The translations under genes and the position numbers were made by a program. A stretch of 64,000 bases of DNA from Petrolisthes cinctipes (Eukaryota; Arthropoda; Malacostraca; Decapoda; Porcellanidae): NCBI GenBank assembly GCA_033782935.1, contig JAWQEG010000262.1:744001-808000 (forward strand), written 5' to 3'. The notes beneath the pieces are model-generated. The model did no database searches, was not told the origin of the DNA, and worked only from the letters and a program-made list of their open reading frames with translations. Positions within the stretch are counted from its first letter, which is position 1, and every line of letters starts with the position of its first letter. Below are positions 48,616-61,700 of the stretch, one piece after another.

Positions 48616-48938
48616 TCGATATTTTAGGTGCCCAAAAGTCGATATGTGCATGCATCTTCAGTACCCATTTATATCTTAAATTCAGGCTCAAAACACCCGA
48701 AAATTCGATATTTTGGGGTCCCAGAAGCGATCTGTACATGCCTACTCACTGCCAGAATATTTTCAAAATATAGGCCCAAAAAGGCTAAAAATCGATATTT
48801 TAGGTCCCCAAAGTCGATATCTCAAATTCAGGCCCAAAACACCCGAAAATTCGATAATTTGGGGTCGCAGAAGTGATCTGTACATGCCTAATCCGTGTTA
48901 GAGTATTTTCAAAATACAGTCCCAAAACATGCTGAAAA
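48616..48938 (+). repeat. HOR-E copy 3, partial (two monomers)
   Basis: A full B2-type monomer (48616-48791) and an S2 monomer (48792-48938) continue the HOR-E order. The expected S1 unit is then replaced by a monomer with GATAGTTTTAGTTGCCC, and the pattern is lost. The S2 unit carries GATAATTTGGGGTCGCAG, shared with about 42509, so this end was joined to sequence like that at 42300-42560. Confidence 0.8.
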
Positions 48939-49070
48939 TCGATAGTTTTAGTTGCCCAAAAGTCGATATGTGCATGCATCTTCAGTACCGTTTATATCCC
49001 AAATTCAGGCTCAAAGCACCCGAAAATTCGATATTTTGGGGTCCCACAAGCGATCTGTACATGCCTACTC

Positions 49071-52061
49071 CGTGTAAGAATATTTTCAAAATAGAGGCCC
49101 AAAACATACTAAAAATCGATCTTTTAGGTGCTAAAAAGTCGATATGTGCATGCATCTTCTGTACCCGTTTATATCTCAAATTCAGGCTCAAAACACTCGA
49201 AAATTCGGTATTTTTGAGTCCTAGAAGCGATCTGTACATGCCCACTCCCAGTTAGAATGTTTTCAAGATACAGACCCAAAACATGCTCAAAATCGATATT
49301 TTAGGTGACCAGAGTCAATATGTGTATGGATCTTCTGCACACGTTTATATCCCAAATTCAGGCTCAAAACACCCGAAAATTCGATATTTTAGGGACCCAG
49401 AAGCGATCTGTACATGCCTACTCAGTGCTAAAATGTTTTTTTAAAAGATAGGCTCAAAACTTTCTAAAAATCGATATTTTAAGTGTCCAAAGTCGATATG
49501 TGCATGTATCTTCTGTACCCGTTTATATCTCAAATTCGTGTTAAAAACACTCGAAAATTTGGTATTTTTAGGTCCTTGAAGCGATCTGAACATGCCTACT
49601 CCTATTTAGAATGTTTTTAAGATACAGACCCAAAACATGCTGAAAATCGATATTTTAGGTTCCCAAAGTCGATATCTCAAATTCAGGCCCAAAACACTCG
49701 AAAATTCGATATTTTGAGGTCCCAGAAGCGATCTGTACATGCCTACTCAGATACAGGCCCAAAACATGCTGAAAACCTATAGTTTAGGTGCCCAAAGTCA
49801 ATATGTGTATGGATCTTCCGCACCCGTTTATATCCCAAATTCAACCTCAAAACACCCGAAGGTTCGATAATTTTGGGTCCCAGAAGCGATCTGTACATGC
49901 CTACTCAGTGGTAGAATGTTTTCAAAATACACGCCCAAAACATGCTGAAAATCGATATTTTAGGTGCCCAAAGTCAATATGTGCATGCACCTTCTGTACC
50001 CGTTTATATCTCAAATTCAGGCTCAAAACACCCGAAAATTCGATATTTTAAGGTTCCAAAGTGATATGTACATGCCTACTCAGTGCTAGAATATTTTCAA
50101 AATATAGGCCCAAAACATGCTAAAAATCGATATTTTAGGTGCCCAAAGTCGATATTTCAAATTCATGCCCAAAACACCTGAAAATTTGATATTTTGAAGT
50201 CCCAGAAGCGATCTGTACATGCCTACTCCGTGTTAGAATATTTTCAAAATACAGGCCCAAAACATACTGAAAATCGATCTTTTAGGTGCCCAAAAGTCGA
50301 TATGTGCATACATCATCAGTACCCGTTAAATCTCAAATTCAGGCTCCAAACACCCGAAAATTCGATATTTTGGGGTCCCAGAAGCGATCTGTACATGCCT
50401 ACTCCTAGTTAGAATGTTTTCAAGATACAGACCCAAAACATGCTCAAAATCGATATTATAGGTGCCTAAAAGTCGATATGTGCATGCATCATCAGTACCC
50501 GTTAAATCTCAAATTCAGGCTCAAAACACCCGAAAATTCGATATTTTGTGGTTCCAGAATCGATCTGTACATGCATACTCCGTGATATAGTAATTAAAAA
50601 ATACAGGCCTATAACATGTTGAAAATCGATATTTTAGGTGCCCAAAGTCAATATGTGCCTGCATCTTCTGTACCCGATTATATCTCAAATTCAGGCTCAA
50701 AACACCCGAAAATTCGATATTTTGGGGTCCCAGAAGCGATCTGTACATGCGTACTCAGTGCTAGAATATTTTCAAAAAATAGCCCCAAAACTTGCTAAAA
50801 ATCGATATTTTAGGTGCCCAAAGTCGATATTTCAAATTCAGGCCCAAAACACCCGAAAATTTGATATTTTGAGGTCCCAGAAGCGATCTGTACATGCCTA
50901 CTCTGTGTTAGAATATTTTCAAAATACGGGCCCAAAACATGCTAAAAATCGATATTTTAGGTGCCCAAAAGTCGATATGTGCATACATCTTCTTTACCCG
51001 TTTATATCTCAAATTCAGGCTCCAAATACCAGAAAACTCGATATTTTGTGGTCCCAGAAGCGATCTGTACATGCCTACTCAGATAAAGGCCCAAAACATG
51101 CTGAAAATCTATATTTTAGGTACTCAAAGTCAATATGTGTATGGATCTTCTGCTCCCGTTTATATCCCAAATTCAACCTCAAAACACCCGAAGGTTCGAT
51201 AATTTTGGGTCCCAGAAGCGATCTGTACATGCCTACTCAGTGCTAGAATGTTTTCAAAATACACGCCCAAAACATGCTGAAAATCGATATTTTAGGTGCC
51301 CAAAGTCAATATGTGCATGCACCTTCTGTACCCATTTATATATCAAATTCAGGCTCAAAACACCCAAAAATTCGATATTTTAAGGTCCCAAAGTGATCTG
51401 TACATGCCTACTCAGTGCTAGAATATTTTCAAAATATAGGCCCAAAACATGCTAAAAATCGATATTTTAGGTGCCCAAAGTCGATATTTCAAATTCAGGC
51501 CCAAAACACCCGAAAATTTGATATTTTGAAGTCCCAGAAGCGATCTGTACATGCCTACTCCGTGTTAGAATATTTTCAAAATACAGGCCCAAAACATACT
51601 GAAAATCGATCTGTTAGGTGCCCAAAAGTCGATATGTGCATACATCATCAGTACCCGTTAAATCTCAAATTCAGGCTCCAAACACCCGAAAATTCGATAT
51701 TTTGGGGTCCCAGAAGCGATCTGTACATGCCTACTCCGTGTTAGAGTAATTTCAAAATACAGGCCCAAAACATGTTGAAAATCGATATTTTAGGTGCCCA
51801 AAGTCAATATGTGCATGCATCTTCTTTACCCGATTATATCTCAAATTCAGGCTCAAAACACCCGAAAATTCTTTATTTTGGGGTCCCAGAAGCGATCTGT
51901 ACATGCGTACTCAGTGCTAGAATATTTTCAAAAAATAGGCCCAAAACATGCTAAAAAATCGATATTTTAGGTGTCCTAAGTCGATATCTCATAATTCAGG
52001 CCCAAAACAAACGAAAATTCGATATTTTGAGGTCCCAGAAGCGATCTGTACATGCCTACTC
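49071..52061. repeat. HOR-D copy 1 (2,991 bp)
   Basis: The copy is phased on CGTGTAAGAATATTTTC at 49071, 52062 and 55081. Its first part (to about 50035) matches copy 2 at offset 2,991. The part from about 50045 to 51400 matches copy 2 at offset 3,166/3,167, and a late part from about 51730 matches copy 3 at offset 3,019. Marker monomers with CACCCGAAGGTTCGATAATT lie at about 49853 and 51185. Offset changes show one or two monomers gained or lost between copies. Confidence 0.85.
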
Positions 52062-55000
52062 CGTGTAAGAATATTTTCAAAATAGAGGCCCAAAACATAC
52101 TAAAAATCGATCTTTTAGGTGCTAAAAAGTCGATATGTGCATGCATCTTCTGTACCCGTTTATATCTCAAATTCAGGCTCAAAACACTCGAAAATTCGGT
52201 ATTTTTGAGTCCTAGAAGCGATCTGTACATGCCCACTCCCAGTTAGAATGTTTTCAAGATACAGACCCAAAACATGCTCAAAATCGATATTTTAGGTGAC
52301 CAGAGTCAATATGTGTATGGATCTTCTGCACACGTTTATATCCCAAATTCAGGCTCAAAACACCCGAAAATTCGATATTTTTGGGACCCAGAAGCGATCT
52401 GTACATGCCTACTCAGTGCTAAAATGTTTTTTTAAAATATAGGCTCAAAACATTCTAAAAATCGATATTTTAAGTGTCCAAAGTCGATATGTGCATGTAT
52501 CTTCTGTACCCGTTTATATCTCAAATTCGTGTTAAAAACACTCGAAAATTTGGTATTTTTAGGTCCTTGAAGCGATCTGAACATGCCTACTCCTATTTAG
52601 AATGTTTTTAAGATACAGACCCAAAACATGCTGAAAATCGATATTTTAGGTGCCCAAAGTCGATATCTCAAATTCAGGCCCAAAACACTCGAAAATTCGA
52701 TATTTTGAGGTCCCAGAAGCGATCTGTACATGCCTACTCAGATACAGGCCCAAAACATGCTGAAAACCTATAGTTTAGGTGCCCAAAGTCAATATGTGTA
52801 TGGATCTTCTGCACCCGTTTATATCCCAAATTCAACCTCAAAACACCCGAAGGTTCGATAATTTTGGGTCCCAGAAGCGATCTGTACATGCCTACTCAGT
52901 GGTAGAATGTTTTCAAAATACACGCCCAAAACATGCTGAAAATCGATATTTTAGGTGCCCAAAGTCAATATGTGCATGCACCTTCTGTACCCGTTTATAT
53001 CTCAAATTCAGGCTCAAAACACCCGAAAATTCGATATTTTGGGGTCCCAGAAGCGATCTGTACATGCCTACTCCGTGTTAGAGTAATTTCAAAATACAGG
53101 CCCAAAACATGTTGAAAATCGATATTTTAGGTGCCCAAAGTCAATATGTGCATGCATCTTCTTTTCCCGATTATATCTCAAATTCAGGCTTAAAACACCC
53201 GAAAATTCGATATTTTAAGGTCCTAAAGTGATCTGTACATGCCTACTCAGTGCTAGAATATTTTCAAAATATAGGCCCAAAACATGCTAAAAATCGATAT
53301 TTTAGGTGCCCAAAGTCGATATTTCAAATTCAGGCCCAAAACACCCGAAAATTTGATATTTTGAAGTCCCAGAAGCGATCTGTACATGCCTACTCCGTGT
53401 TAGAATATTTTCAAAATACAGGCCCAAAACATACTGAAAATCGATCTTTTAGGTGCCCAAAAGTCGATATGTGCATACATCATCAGTACCCGTTAAATCT
53501 CAAATTCAGGCTCCAAACACTCGAAAATTCGATATTTTGGGGTCCCAGAAGCGATCTGTACATGCCTACTCCTAGTTAGAATGTTTTCAAGATACAGACC
53601 CAAAACATGCTCAAAATCGATATTATAGGTGCCTAAAAGTCGATATGTGCATGCATCATCAGTACCCGTTAAATCTCAAATTCATGCTCAAAACACCCGA
53701 AAATTCGATATTTTGTGGTTCCAGAAGCGATCTGTACATGCATACTCCGTGATATAGTAATTTAAAAATACAGGCCTATAACATGTTGAAAATCGATATT
53801 TTAGGTGCCCAAAGTCAATATGTGCCTGCATCTTCTGTACCCGATTATATCTCAAATTCAGGCTCAAAACACCCGAAAATTCGATATTTTGGGGTCCCAG
53901 AAGCGATCTGTACATGCGTACTCAGTGCTAGAATATTTTCAAAAAATAGCCCCAAAACTTGCTAAAATCGATATTTTAGGTGCCCAAAGTCGATATCTCA
54001 AATTCAGGCCCAAAACACCCGAAAATTCGATATTTTGAGGTCCCAGAAGCGTTCTGTACATGCCTACTCTGTGTTAGAATATTTTCAAAATACGGGCCCA
54101 AAACATGCTAAAAATCGATATTTTAGGTGCCCAAAAGTCGATATGTGCATACATCTTATTTACCCGTTTATATCTCAAATTCAGGCTCCAAATACCAGAA
54201 AACTCGATATTTTGTGGTCCCAGAAGCGATCTGTACATGCCTACTCAGATAAAGGCCCAAAACATGCTGAAAATCTATATTTTAGGTACTCAAAGTCAAT
54301 ATGTGTATGGATCTTCTGCTCCCGTTTATATCCCAAATTCAACCTCAAAACACCCGAAGGTTCGATAATTTTGGGTCCCAGAAGCGATCTGTACATGCCT
54401 ACTCAGTGCTAGAATGTTTTCAAAATACACGCCCAAAACATGCTGAAAATCGATATTTTAGGTGCCCAAAGTCAATATGTGCATGCACCTTCTGTACCCA
54501 TTTATATATCAAATTCAGGCTCAAAACACCCGAAAATTCGATATTTTAAGGTCCCAAAGTGATCTGTACATGCCTACTCAGTGCTAGAATATTTTCAAAA
54601 TATAGGCCCAAAACATGCTAAAAATCGATCTTTTAGGTGCCCAAAAGTCGATATCTGCATACATCATCAGTACCCGTTAAATCTCAAATTCAGGCTCCAA
54701 ACACCCGAAAATTCGATATTTTGGGGTCCCAGAAGCGATCTGTACATGCCTACTCCGTGTTAGAGTAATTTCAAAATACAGGCCCAAAACATGTTGAAAA
54801 TCGATATTTTAGGTGCCCAAAGTCAATATGTGCATGCATCTTCTTTACCCGATTATATCTCAAATTCAGGCTCAAAACACCCGAAAATTCTTTATTTTGG
54901 GGTCCCAGAAGCGATCTGTACATGCGTACTCAGTGCTAGAATATTTTCAAAAAATAGGCCCAAAACATGCTAAAAAATCGATATTTTAGGTGCCCTAAGT

Positions 55001-55080
55001 CGATATCTCATAATTCAGGCCCAAAACACCCGAAAATTCGATATTTTGAGGTCCCAGAAGCGATCTGTACATGCCTACTC
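52062..55080. repeat. HOR-D copy 2 (3,019 bp)
   Basis: The copy contains the same marker monomers (GAAGGTTCG at about 52849 and 54356), the CATCATCAGTACCCG A-half variant with GTTAAATCTC, and the CACC.GAAAACTCG-type unit (as AATACCAGAAAACTCG near 54190). Matched stretches against copies 1 and 3 are nearly identical, with single-base differences such as AGAATCGATC at 50557 against AGAAGCGATC at 53724. Confidence 0.85.
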
Positions 55081-58000
55081 CGTGTAAGAATATTTTCAAA
55101 ATAGAGGCCCAAAACATACTAAAAATCGATCTTTTAGGTGCTAAAAAGTCGATATGTGCATGCATCTTCTGTACCCGTTTATATCTCAAATTCAGGCTCA
55201 AAACACTCGAAAATTCGGTATTTTTGAGTCCTAGAAGCGATCTGTACATGCCCACTCCCAGTTAGAATGTTTTCAAGATACAGACCCAAAACATGCTCAA
55301 AATCGATATTTTAGGTGACCAGAGTCAATATGTGTATGGATCTTCTGCACACGTTTATATCCCAAATTCAGGCTCAAAACACCCGAAAATTCGATATTTT
55401 TGGGACCCAGAAGCGATCTGTACATGCCTACTCAGTGCTAAAATGTTTTTTTTTAAATATAGGCTCAAAACATTCTAAAAATCGATATTTTAAGTGTCCA
55501 AAGTCGATATGTGCATGTATCTTCTGTACCCGTTTATATCTCAAATTCAGGTTAAAAACACTCGAAAATTTGGTATTTTTAGGTCCTTGAAGCGATCTGA
55601 ACATGCCTACTCCTATTTAGAATGTTTTTAAGATACAGACCCAAAACATGCTGAAAATCGATATTTTAGGTGCCGAAAGTCGATATCTCAAATTCAGGCC
55701 CAAAACACTCGAAAATTCGATATTTTGAGGTCCCAGAAGCGATCTGTACATGCCTACTCAGATACAGGCCCAAAACATGCTGAAAACCTATAGTTTAGGT
55801 GCCCAAAGTCAATATGTGTATGGATCTTCTGCACCCGTTTATATCCCAAATTCAACCTCAAAACACCCGAAGGTTCGATAATTTTGGGTCCCAGAAACGA
55901 TCTGTACATGCCTACTCAGTGGTAGAATGTTTTCAAAATACACGCCCAAAACATGCTGAAAATCGATATTTTAGGTGCCCAAAGTCAATATGTGCATGCA
56001 CCTTCTGTACCCGTTTATATCTCAAATTCAGGCTCAAAACACCCGAAAATTCGATATTTTAAGGTCCCAAAGTGATCTGTACATGCCTACTCAGTGCTAG
56101 AATATTTTCAAAATATAGGCCCAAAACATGCTAAAAATCGATATTTTAGGTGCCCAAAGTCGATATTTCAAATTCAGGCCCAATACACCCGAAAATTCGA
56201 TATTTTAAGGTCTCAGAAGCGATCTGTACATGCCTACTCCGTGTTCGAATATTTTCAAAGTACAGGCCCAAAACATTCTGAAATTCGATCTTTTAGGTGC
56301 CTAAAAGTCGATATGTGCATGCATCTTCTGTACCCGTTTATATCTCAAATTCAGGCTCCAAACACACGAAAATTCGATTATTTGGGGTCCCAGAAGCGAT
56401 CTGTACATGCCTACTCAGTGCTAGAATGTTTTCAAAGAATAGGCCCAAAACATGCTAAAAAATCGATATTTTAGGTGCCCAAAGTCGATATCTCAAATTC
56501 AGGCCCAAAACACCCGAAAATTCGATATTTTGAGGTCCAAGAAGCGATCTGGACATGCCTACTCCGTGTAAAAATATTTGCAAAATACAGGCCCAAAACA
56601 TACTAAAAATCGATCTTTTAGGTGCTAAAAAGTCGATATGTGCATGCATCTTCTGTACCCGTTTATATCTCAAATTCAGGCTCAAAACACTCGAAAATTC
56701 GGTATTTTATGGTCCTAGAAGCGATTTGTACATGCCTACTCCTAGTTAGAATGTTTTCAAGATATAGACCCAAAACATGCTCAAAATCGATATTTTAGGT
56801 TCCCAAAAGTCGATATGTGCATGCATCAACAGTACCCGTTAAATCTCAAATTCAGGCTCACAGCACCCGAAAATTCGATATTTTGGGGTCCAAGAAGCGA
56901 TCTGTAAATGCCTACTCCGTGTTAGAGTAATTTCAAAATACAGGCCCAAAACATGTTGAAAATCGATATTTTAGGTGCCCAAAGTCAATATGTGCATGCA
57001 TCTTCTGTACCCGATTATATCTCAAATTCAGTTTCAAAACACCCGAAAATTCGATATTTTGGGGTCCCAGAAACGATCTGTACATGCGTACTCAGTGCTA
57101 GAATATTTTCAAAAATAGGCCCAAAACATGCTACAAATCGATATTTTAGGTGCCCAAATTCGATATCTCAAATTCATGCCTAAAACACCCGAAAATTCGA
57201 TATTTTGGGGTCCCAGAAGCGATCTGTACATGCCTACTCCGTGTTAGAATATTTTCAAATTACAGGCCCAAAACATACTATAAATCGATCTTTTAGGTGC
57301 TAAAAAGTCGATATGCTCATGCATCTTCTGTACCCGTTTATATCTCAAATTCAGGCTCAAAACACCCGAAAATTCGATATTTTTGGGACCCAGAAGCGAT
57401 CTGTACATGCCTACTCAGTGCTAAAATGTTTTTTTTTAAATATAGGCTCAAAACATTCTAAAAATCGATATTTTAAGTGTCCAAAGTCGATATGTGCATG
57501 TATCTTCTGTACCCGTTTATATCTCAAATTCAGGTTAAAAACACTCGAAAATTTGGTATTTTTAGGTCCTTGAAGCGATCTGAACATGCCTACTCCTATT
57601 TAGAATGTTTTTAAGATACAGACCCAAAACATGCTGAAAATCGATATTTTAGGTGCCGAAAGTCGATATCTCAAATTCAGGCCCAAAACACTCGAAAATT
57701 CGATATTTTGAGGTCCCAGAAGCGATCTGTACATGCCTACTCAGATACAGGCCCAAAACATGCTGAAAACCTATAGTTTAGGTGCCCAAAGTCAATATGT
57801 GTATGGATCTTCTGCACCCGTTTATATCCCAAATTCAACCTCAAAACACCCGAAGGTTCGATAATTTTGGGTCCCAGAAACGATCTGTACATGCCTACTC
57901 AGTGGTAGAATGTTTTCAAAATACACGCCCAAAACATGCTGAAAATCGATATTTTAGGTGCCCAAAGTCAATATGTGCATGCACCTTCTGTACCCGTTTA

Positions 58001-58783
58001 TATCTCAAATTCAGGCTCAAAACACCCGAAAATTCGATATTTTAAGGTCCCAAAGTGATCTGTACATGCCTACTCAGTGCTAGAATATTTTCAAAATATA
58101 GGCCCAAAACATGCTAAAAATCGATATTTTAGGTGCCCAAAGTCGATATTTCAAATTCAGGCCCAATACACCCGAAAATTCGATATTTTAAGGTCTCAGA
58201 AGCGATCTGTACATGCCTACTCCGTGTTCGAATATTTTCAAAGTACAGGCCCAAAACATTCTGAAATTCGATCTTTTAGGTGCCTAAAAGTCGATATGTG
58301 CATGCATCTTCTGTACCCGTTTATATCTCAAATTCAGGCTCCAAACACACGAAAATTCGATTATTTGGGGTCCCAGAAGCGATCTGTACATGCCTACTCA
58401 GTGCTAGAATGTTTTCAAAGAATAGGCCCAAAACATGCTAAAAAATCGATATTTTAGGTGCCCAAAGTCGATATCTCAAATTCAGGCCCAAAACACCCGA
58501 AAATTCGATATTTTGAGGTCCAAGAAGCGATCTGGACATGCCTACTCCGTGTAAAAATATTTTCAAAATACAGGCCCAAAACATACTAAAAATCGATCTT
58601 TTAGGTGCTAAAAAGTCGATATGTGCATGAATCTTCTGTACCCGTTTATATCTCAAATTCAGGCTCAAAACACTCGAAAATTCGGTATTTTATGGTCCTA
58701 GAAGCGATTTGTACATGCCTACTCCTAGTTAGAATGTTTTCAAGATATAGACCCAAAACATGCTCAAAATCGATATTTTAGGT
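55081..58783. repeat. HOR-D copy 3 with 1,983-bp offset duplication
   Basis: The first part continues copy 2 at offset 3,019/3,020. About 55350-56800 then recurs as 57333-58783 at offset 1,983, nearly identical and including a nine-T run near 55445 and 57428. The few differences seen include TATTTGCAAAATAC at 56574 against TATTTTCAAAATAC and a TGCATGAATC at 58623. The duplication appears recent. Between the two copies (56800-57333) lie diverged monomers. Confidence 0.83.
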
Positions 58784-61700
58784 GCCCAAAGTTTATATCT
58801 CAAATTCAGGCCCAAAACACCCGAAAATTCGATATTTTGTGGTCCCAGAAGCAATCTGTACATGCCTACTCAGTGCTAGAATGTTTTCAAAATATAGACT
58901 CAAAACATGCTAAAAATCATTATTTTAAGTGTCCAATGTCGATATGTGCATGCATCTTCTGTACCCGTTTATATCTCAAATTCAGGCTCAAAAAAACAGA
59001 AAATTCGGTATTTTTTGGTCCTAGAAGCGATCTGTACATGCCTACTCCTAGTTAGAGTGTTTTCAAGATATAGACCCAAAACATGTTAAAAATCGATATT
59101 TTAGGTGCCCAAAAGTCGATAAGTGCATGCATCTTCAGTACCCGTTTATATCTCAAATTCAGGCTCAAAACAACCGATAAATTCGATATTTTGGGGTCTC
59201 AGAAGCGATCTGTACATGCCTACACCGTGTTAGAGTATTTTCAAAGTACAGGCCCAAAACATACTGAAATTCGATCTTTTAGGTGCCCAAAGTCAATATG
59301 TGCATGCATCTTCTGTACCCGATTATATCTCAAATTCAGGCTCAAAACACCCGAAAATTCGATATTTTGGGTTCCCAGAAGCGTTCTGTACATGCGTACT
59401 CAGTGCTAGAATATTTTCAAAAAATAAGCCCAAAACATGCTAAAAATCGATATTTTAGGTGCCCTAAGTCGATATGTGCATACATCTTCTTTACCCGTTT
59501 ATATCTCAAATTCAGGCTCCAAATACCAGAAAACTCGATATTTTGTGGTCCCAGAAGCGATCTGTACATGCCTACTCAGATAAAGGCCCAAAGTCAATAT
59601 GTGTATTGATCTTCTGCACACGTTTTTATCCCAAATTCAACCTCAAAACACCCGAAAATTCGATATTTATGGGACCCAGAAGCGATCTGTACATGCCTAC
59701 TCAGTGCTAAAATCTTTTCAAGATATAGGCTCAAAACATTCTAAATATCGATATTTTAAGTGTCCAAAGTCGATATGTGCATGCATCTTCTGTACCCGTT
59801 TATATCTCAAATTCAGGTTAAAAACACTCGACAATTCGGTATTTTTGGGTCTTAGAAGCGATCTGTACATGCCTACTCCTAGTTAGAATGTTTTCAAGAT
59901 ACAGACCCAAAACATGCTAAAAATCGATATTTTAGGTGCCCAAAGTCGATATCTCAAATTCAGGCCCAAAACACCCGAAAATTCGATATTTTGAGGTCTC
60001 AAAAGCGATCTGTACATGCCTACTCCGTGTTTGAATATTTTCTAAATACAGGCCTAAAACATACTGAAATTCGATCTTTTAGGTGCCCAAAAGTCGATAT
60101 GTGCATGCATCTTCTGTACCCGTTTATATCTCAAATTCAGGCTCCAAACACTTGAAAATTCGATTATCTGGGGTCCCTGAAGCGATCTCTACATGCCTAC
60201 TCAGTGCTAGAATGTTTTCAAAATATAGGCTCAAAACATGCTAAAAATCAATATTTTAAGTGTCCAAAGTCGAAATGTTCATGCATCTTCTATACCCGTT
60301 TATATTTCAAATTCAGGCTCAAAACACTCTAAAATTCGGTCTTTTTGGATCCTAGAAGCGTTCTGTACATGCCTACTCCTAGTTAGAATGTTTTCAAGAT
60401 ACAGACCCAAAACATGCACAAAATCGATATTTTAGGTGCCCAAAAGTCGATATGTGCATTCATCTTCAGTACCCGTTTATATCTCAAATTCAGACTCAAA
60501 ACACCCGAAAAATTCTATATTTTGGGGTCCCAGAAGCGATCTGTACATGCCTACACCGTGTTAGAGTATTTTCAAAATACACGCCCAAAACATGCTGAAA
60601 ATCGATATTTTAGGTGCCCAAATTCAATATGTGCATGCACCTTCTGTACCCGTTTATTTCTCAAATTCAGGCTCAACACACCCGAAAATTCGATATTTTA
60701 AGGTCTCAGAAGTGATCTGTACATGCCTACTCAGTGCTAGAATATTTTCAAAATATAGGCCCAAAACATGCTAAAAATCGATATTTTAGGTGCCCAAAGT
60801 CGATATCTCAAATTCAGGCCCAAAACACCCGAAAATTCGATATTTTGAGGTCTCAGAAGCTATCTGTACATGCCTACTCCGTGTTAGAATATTTTCAAAA
60901 TACAGGACCAAAACATACTGAAAATCGATCTATTAGGTGCCCAAAATTCGATATGTGCATACATCTTCATTACCCGTTTATATTTCAAATTCAGGCTCCA
61001 AACACCAGAAAACTCGATATTTTGTGGTCCCAGAAGCGATCAGTACATGCCTACTCAGATAAAGGCCCAAAACATGCTGAAAATCTATATTTTAGGTGCC
61101 CAAAGTCAATATGTGTATGGATCTTCTGCACACGTTTATATCCCAAATTCAACCTCAAAACACCCGAAAATTCGATATTTATGGGACCCAGAAGCGATCT
61201 GTACATGCCTACTCAGTGCTAAAATGTTTTCAAAATATAGGCTCGAAACATTTTAAAAATCGATATTTTAAGTGTCCAAAGTCGATATGTGCATGAATCT
61301 TCTGTACCCGTTTATATCTCAAATTCAGGTTAAAAACAATCGAAAATTCGGAATTTTTGGGTCCTAGGAGCGATCTGTACATGCCTACTCCTAGTTAGAA
61401 TGTTTTCATGATACAGACCCAAAACATGCTAAAAATCGATATTTTAGGTGCCCAAAATCGATATCTCAAATTCAGGCCCAAAACACCCGTAAATTCGATA
61501 TTTTGAGGTCCCAGAAGCGATCTGTACATGCCTACTCCGTGTTAGAGTAATTTCAAAATACAGGCCCAAAACATGTTGAAAATCGATATTATAGGTGCCC
61601 AAAGTCAATATGTGCATGCATCTTCTGTACCCGATTATATCTCAAATTCAGGCTCAAAACACCCAAAAATTCGATATTTTGGGGTCCCAGAAGCGATCTG

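Larger units (their letters stand above)
37930..49070. repeat. Diverged long-range duplicated segment
   Basis: Several blocks recur with unequal spacing: 37940-38270 with 45600-45930 (7,662 bp); about 38600-39040 with 43790-44230 (about 5,190); hybrid units at 39299 and 44650 (5,351); 40918 with about 45595 (about 4,677); 42553-43270 with 46034-46750 (3,481); and 41435-42272 with 46947-48615. Order is largely kept between the two halves, so the region looks like two rearranged copies of a unit of about 5 kb, older than HOR-A and HOR-D. Confidence 0.7.

Noticed and set aside
55441..55465. Nine-T run as the tail of a retroposed element
   Set aside because: It sits inside an ordinary B3-type half-unit at the usual TTTTC tract position and has no target-site duplication or element sequence next to it; it is a tract expansion.
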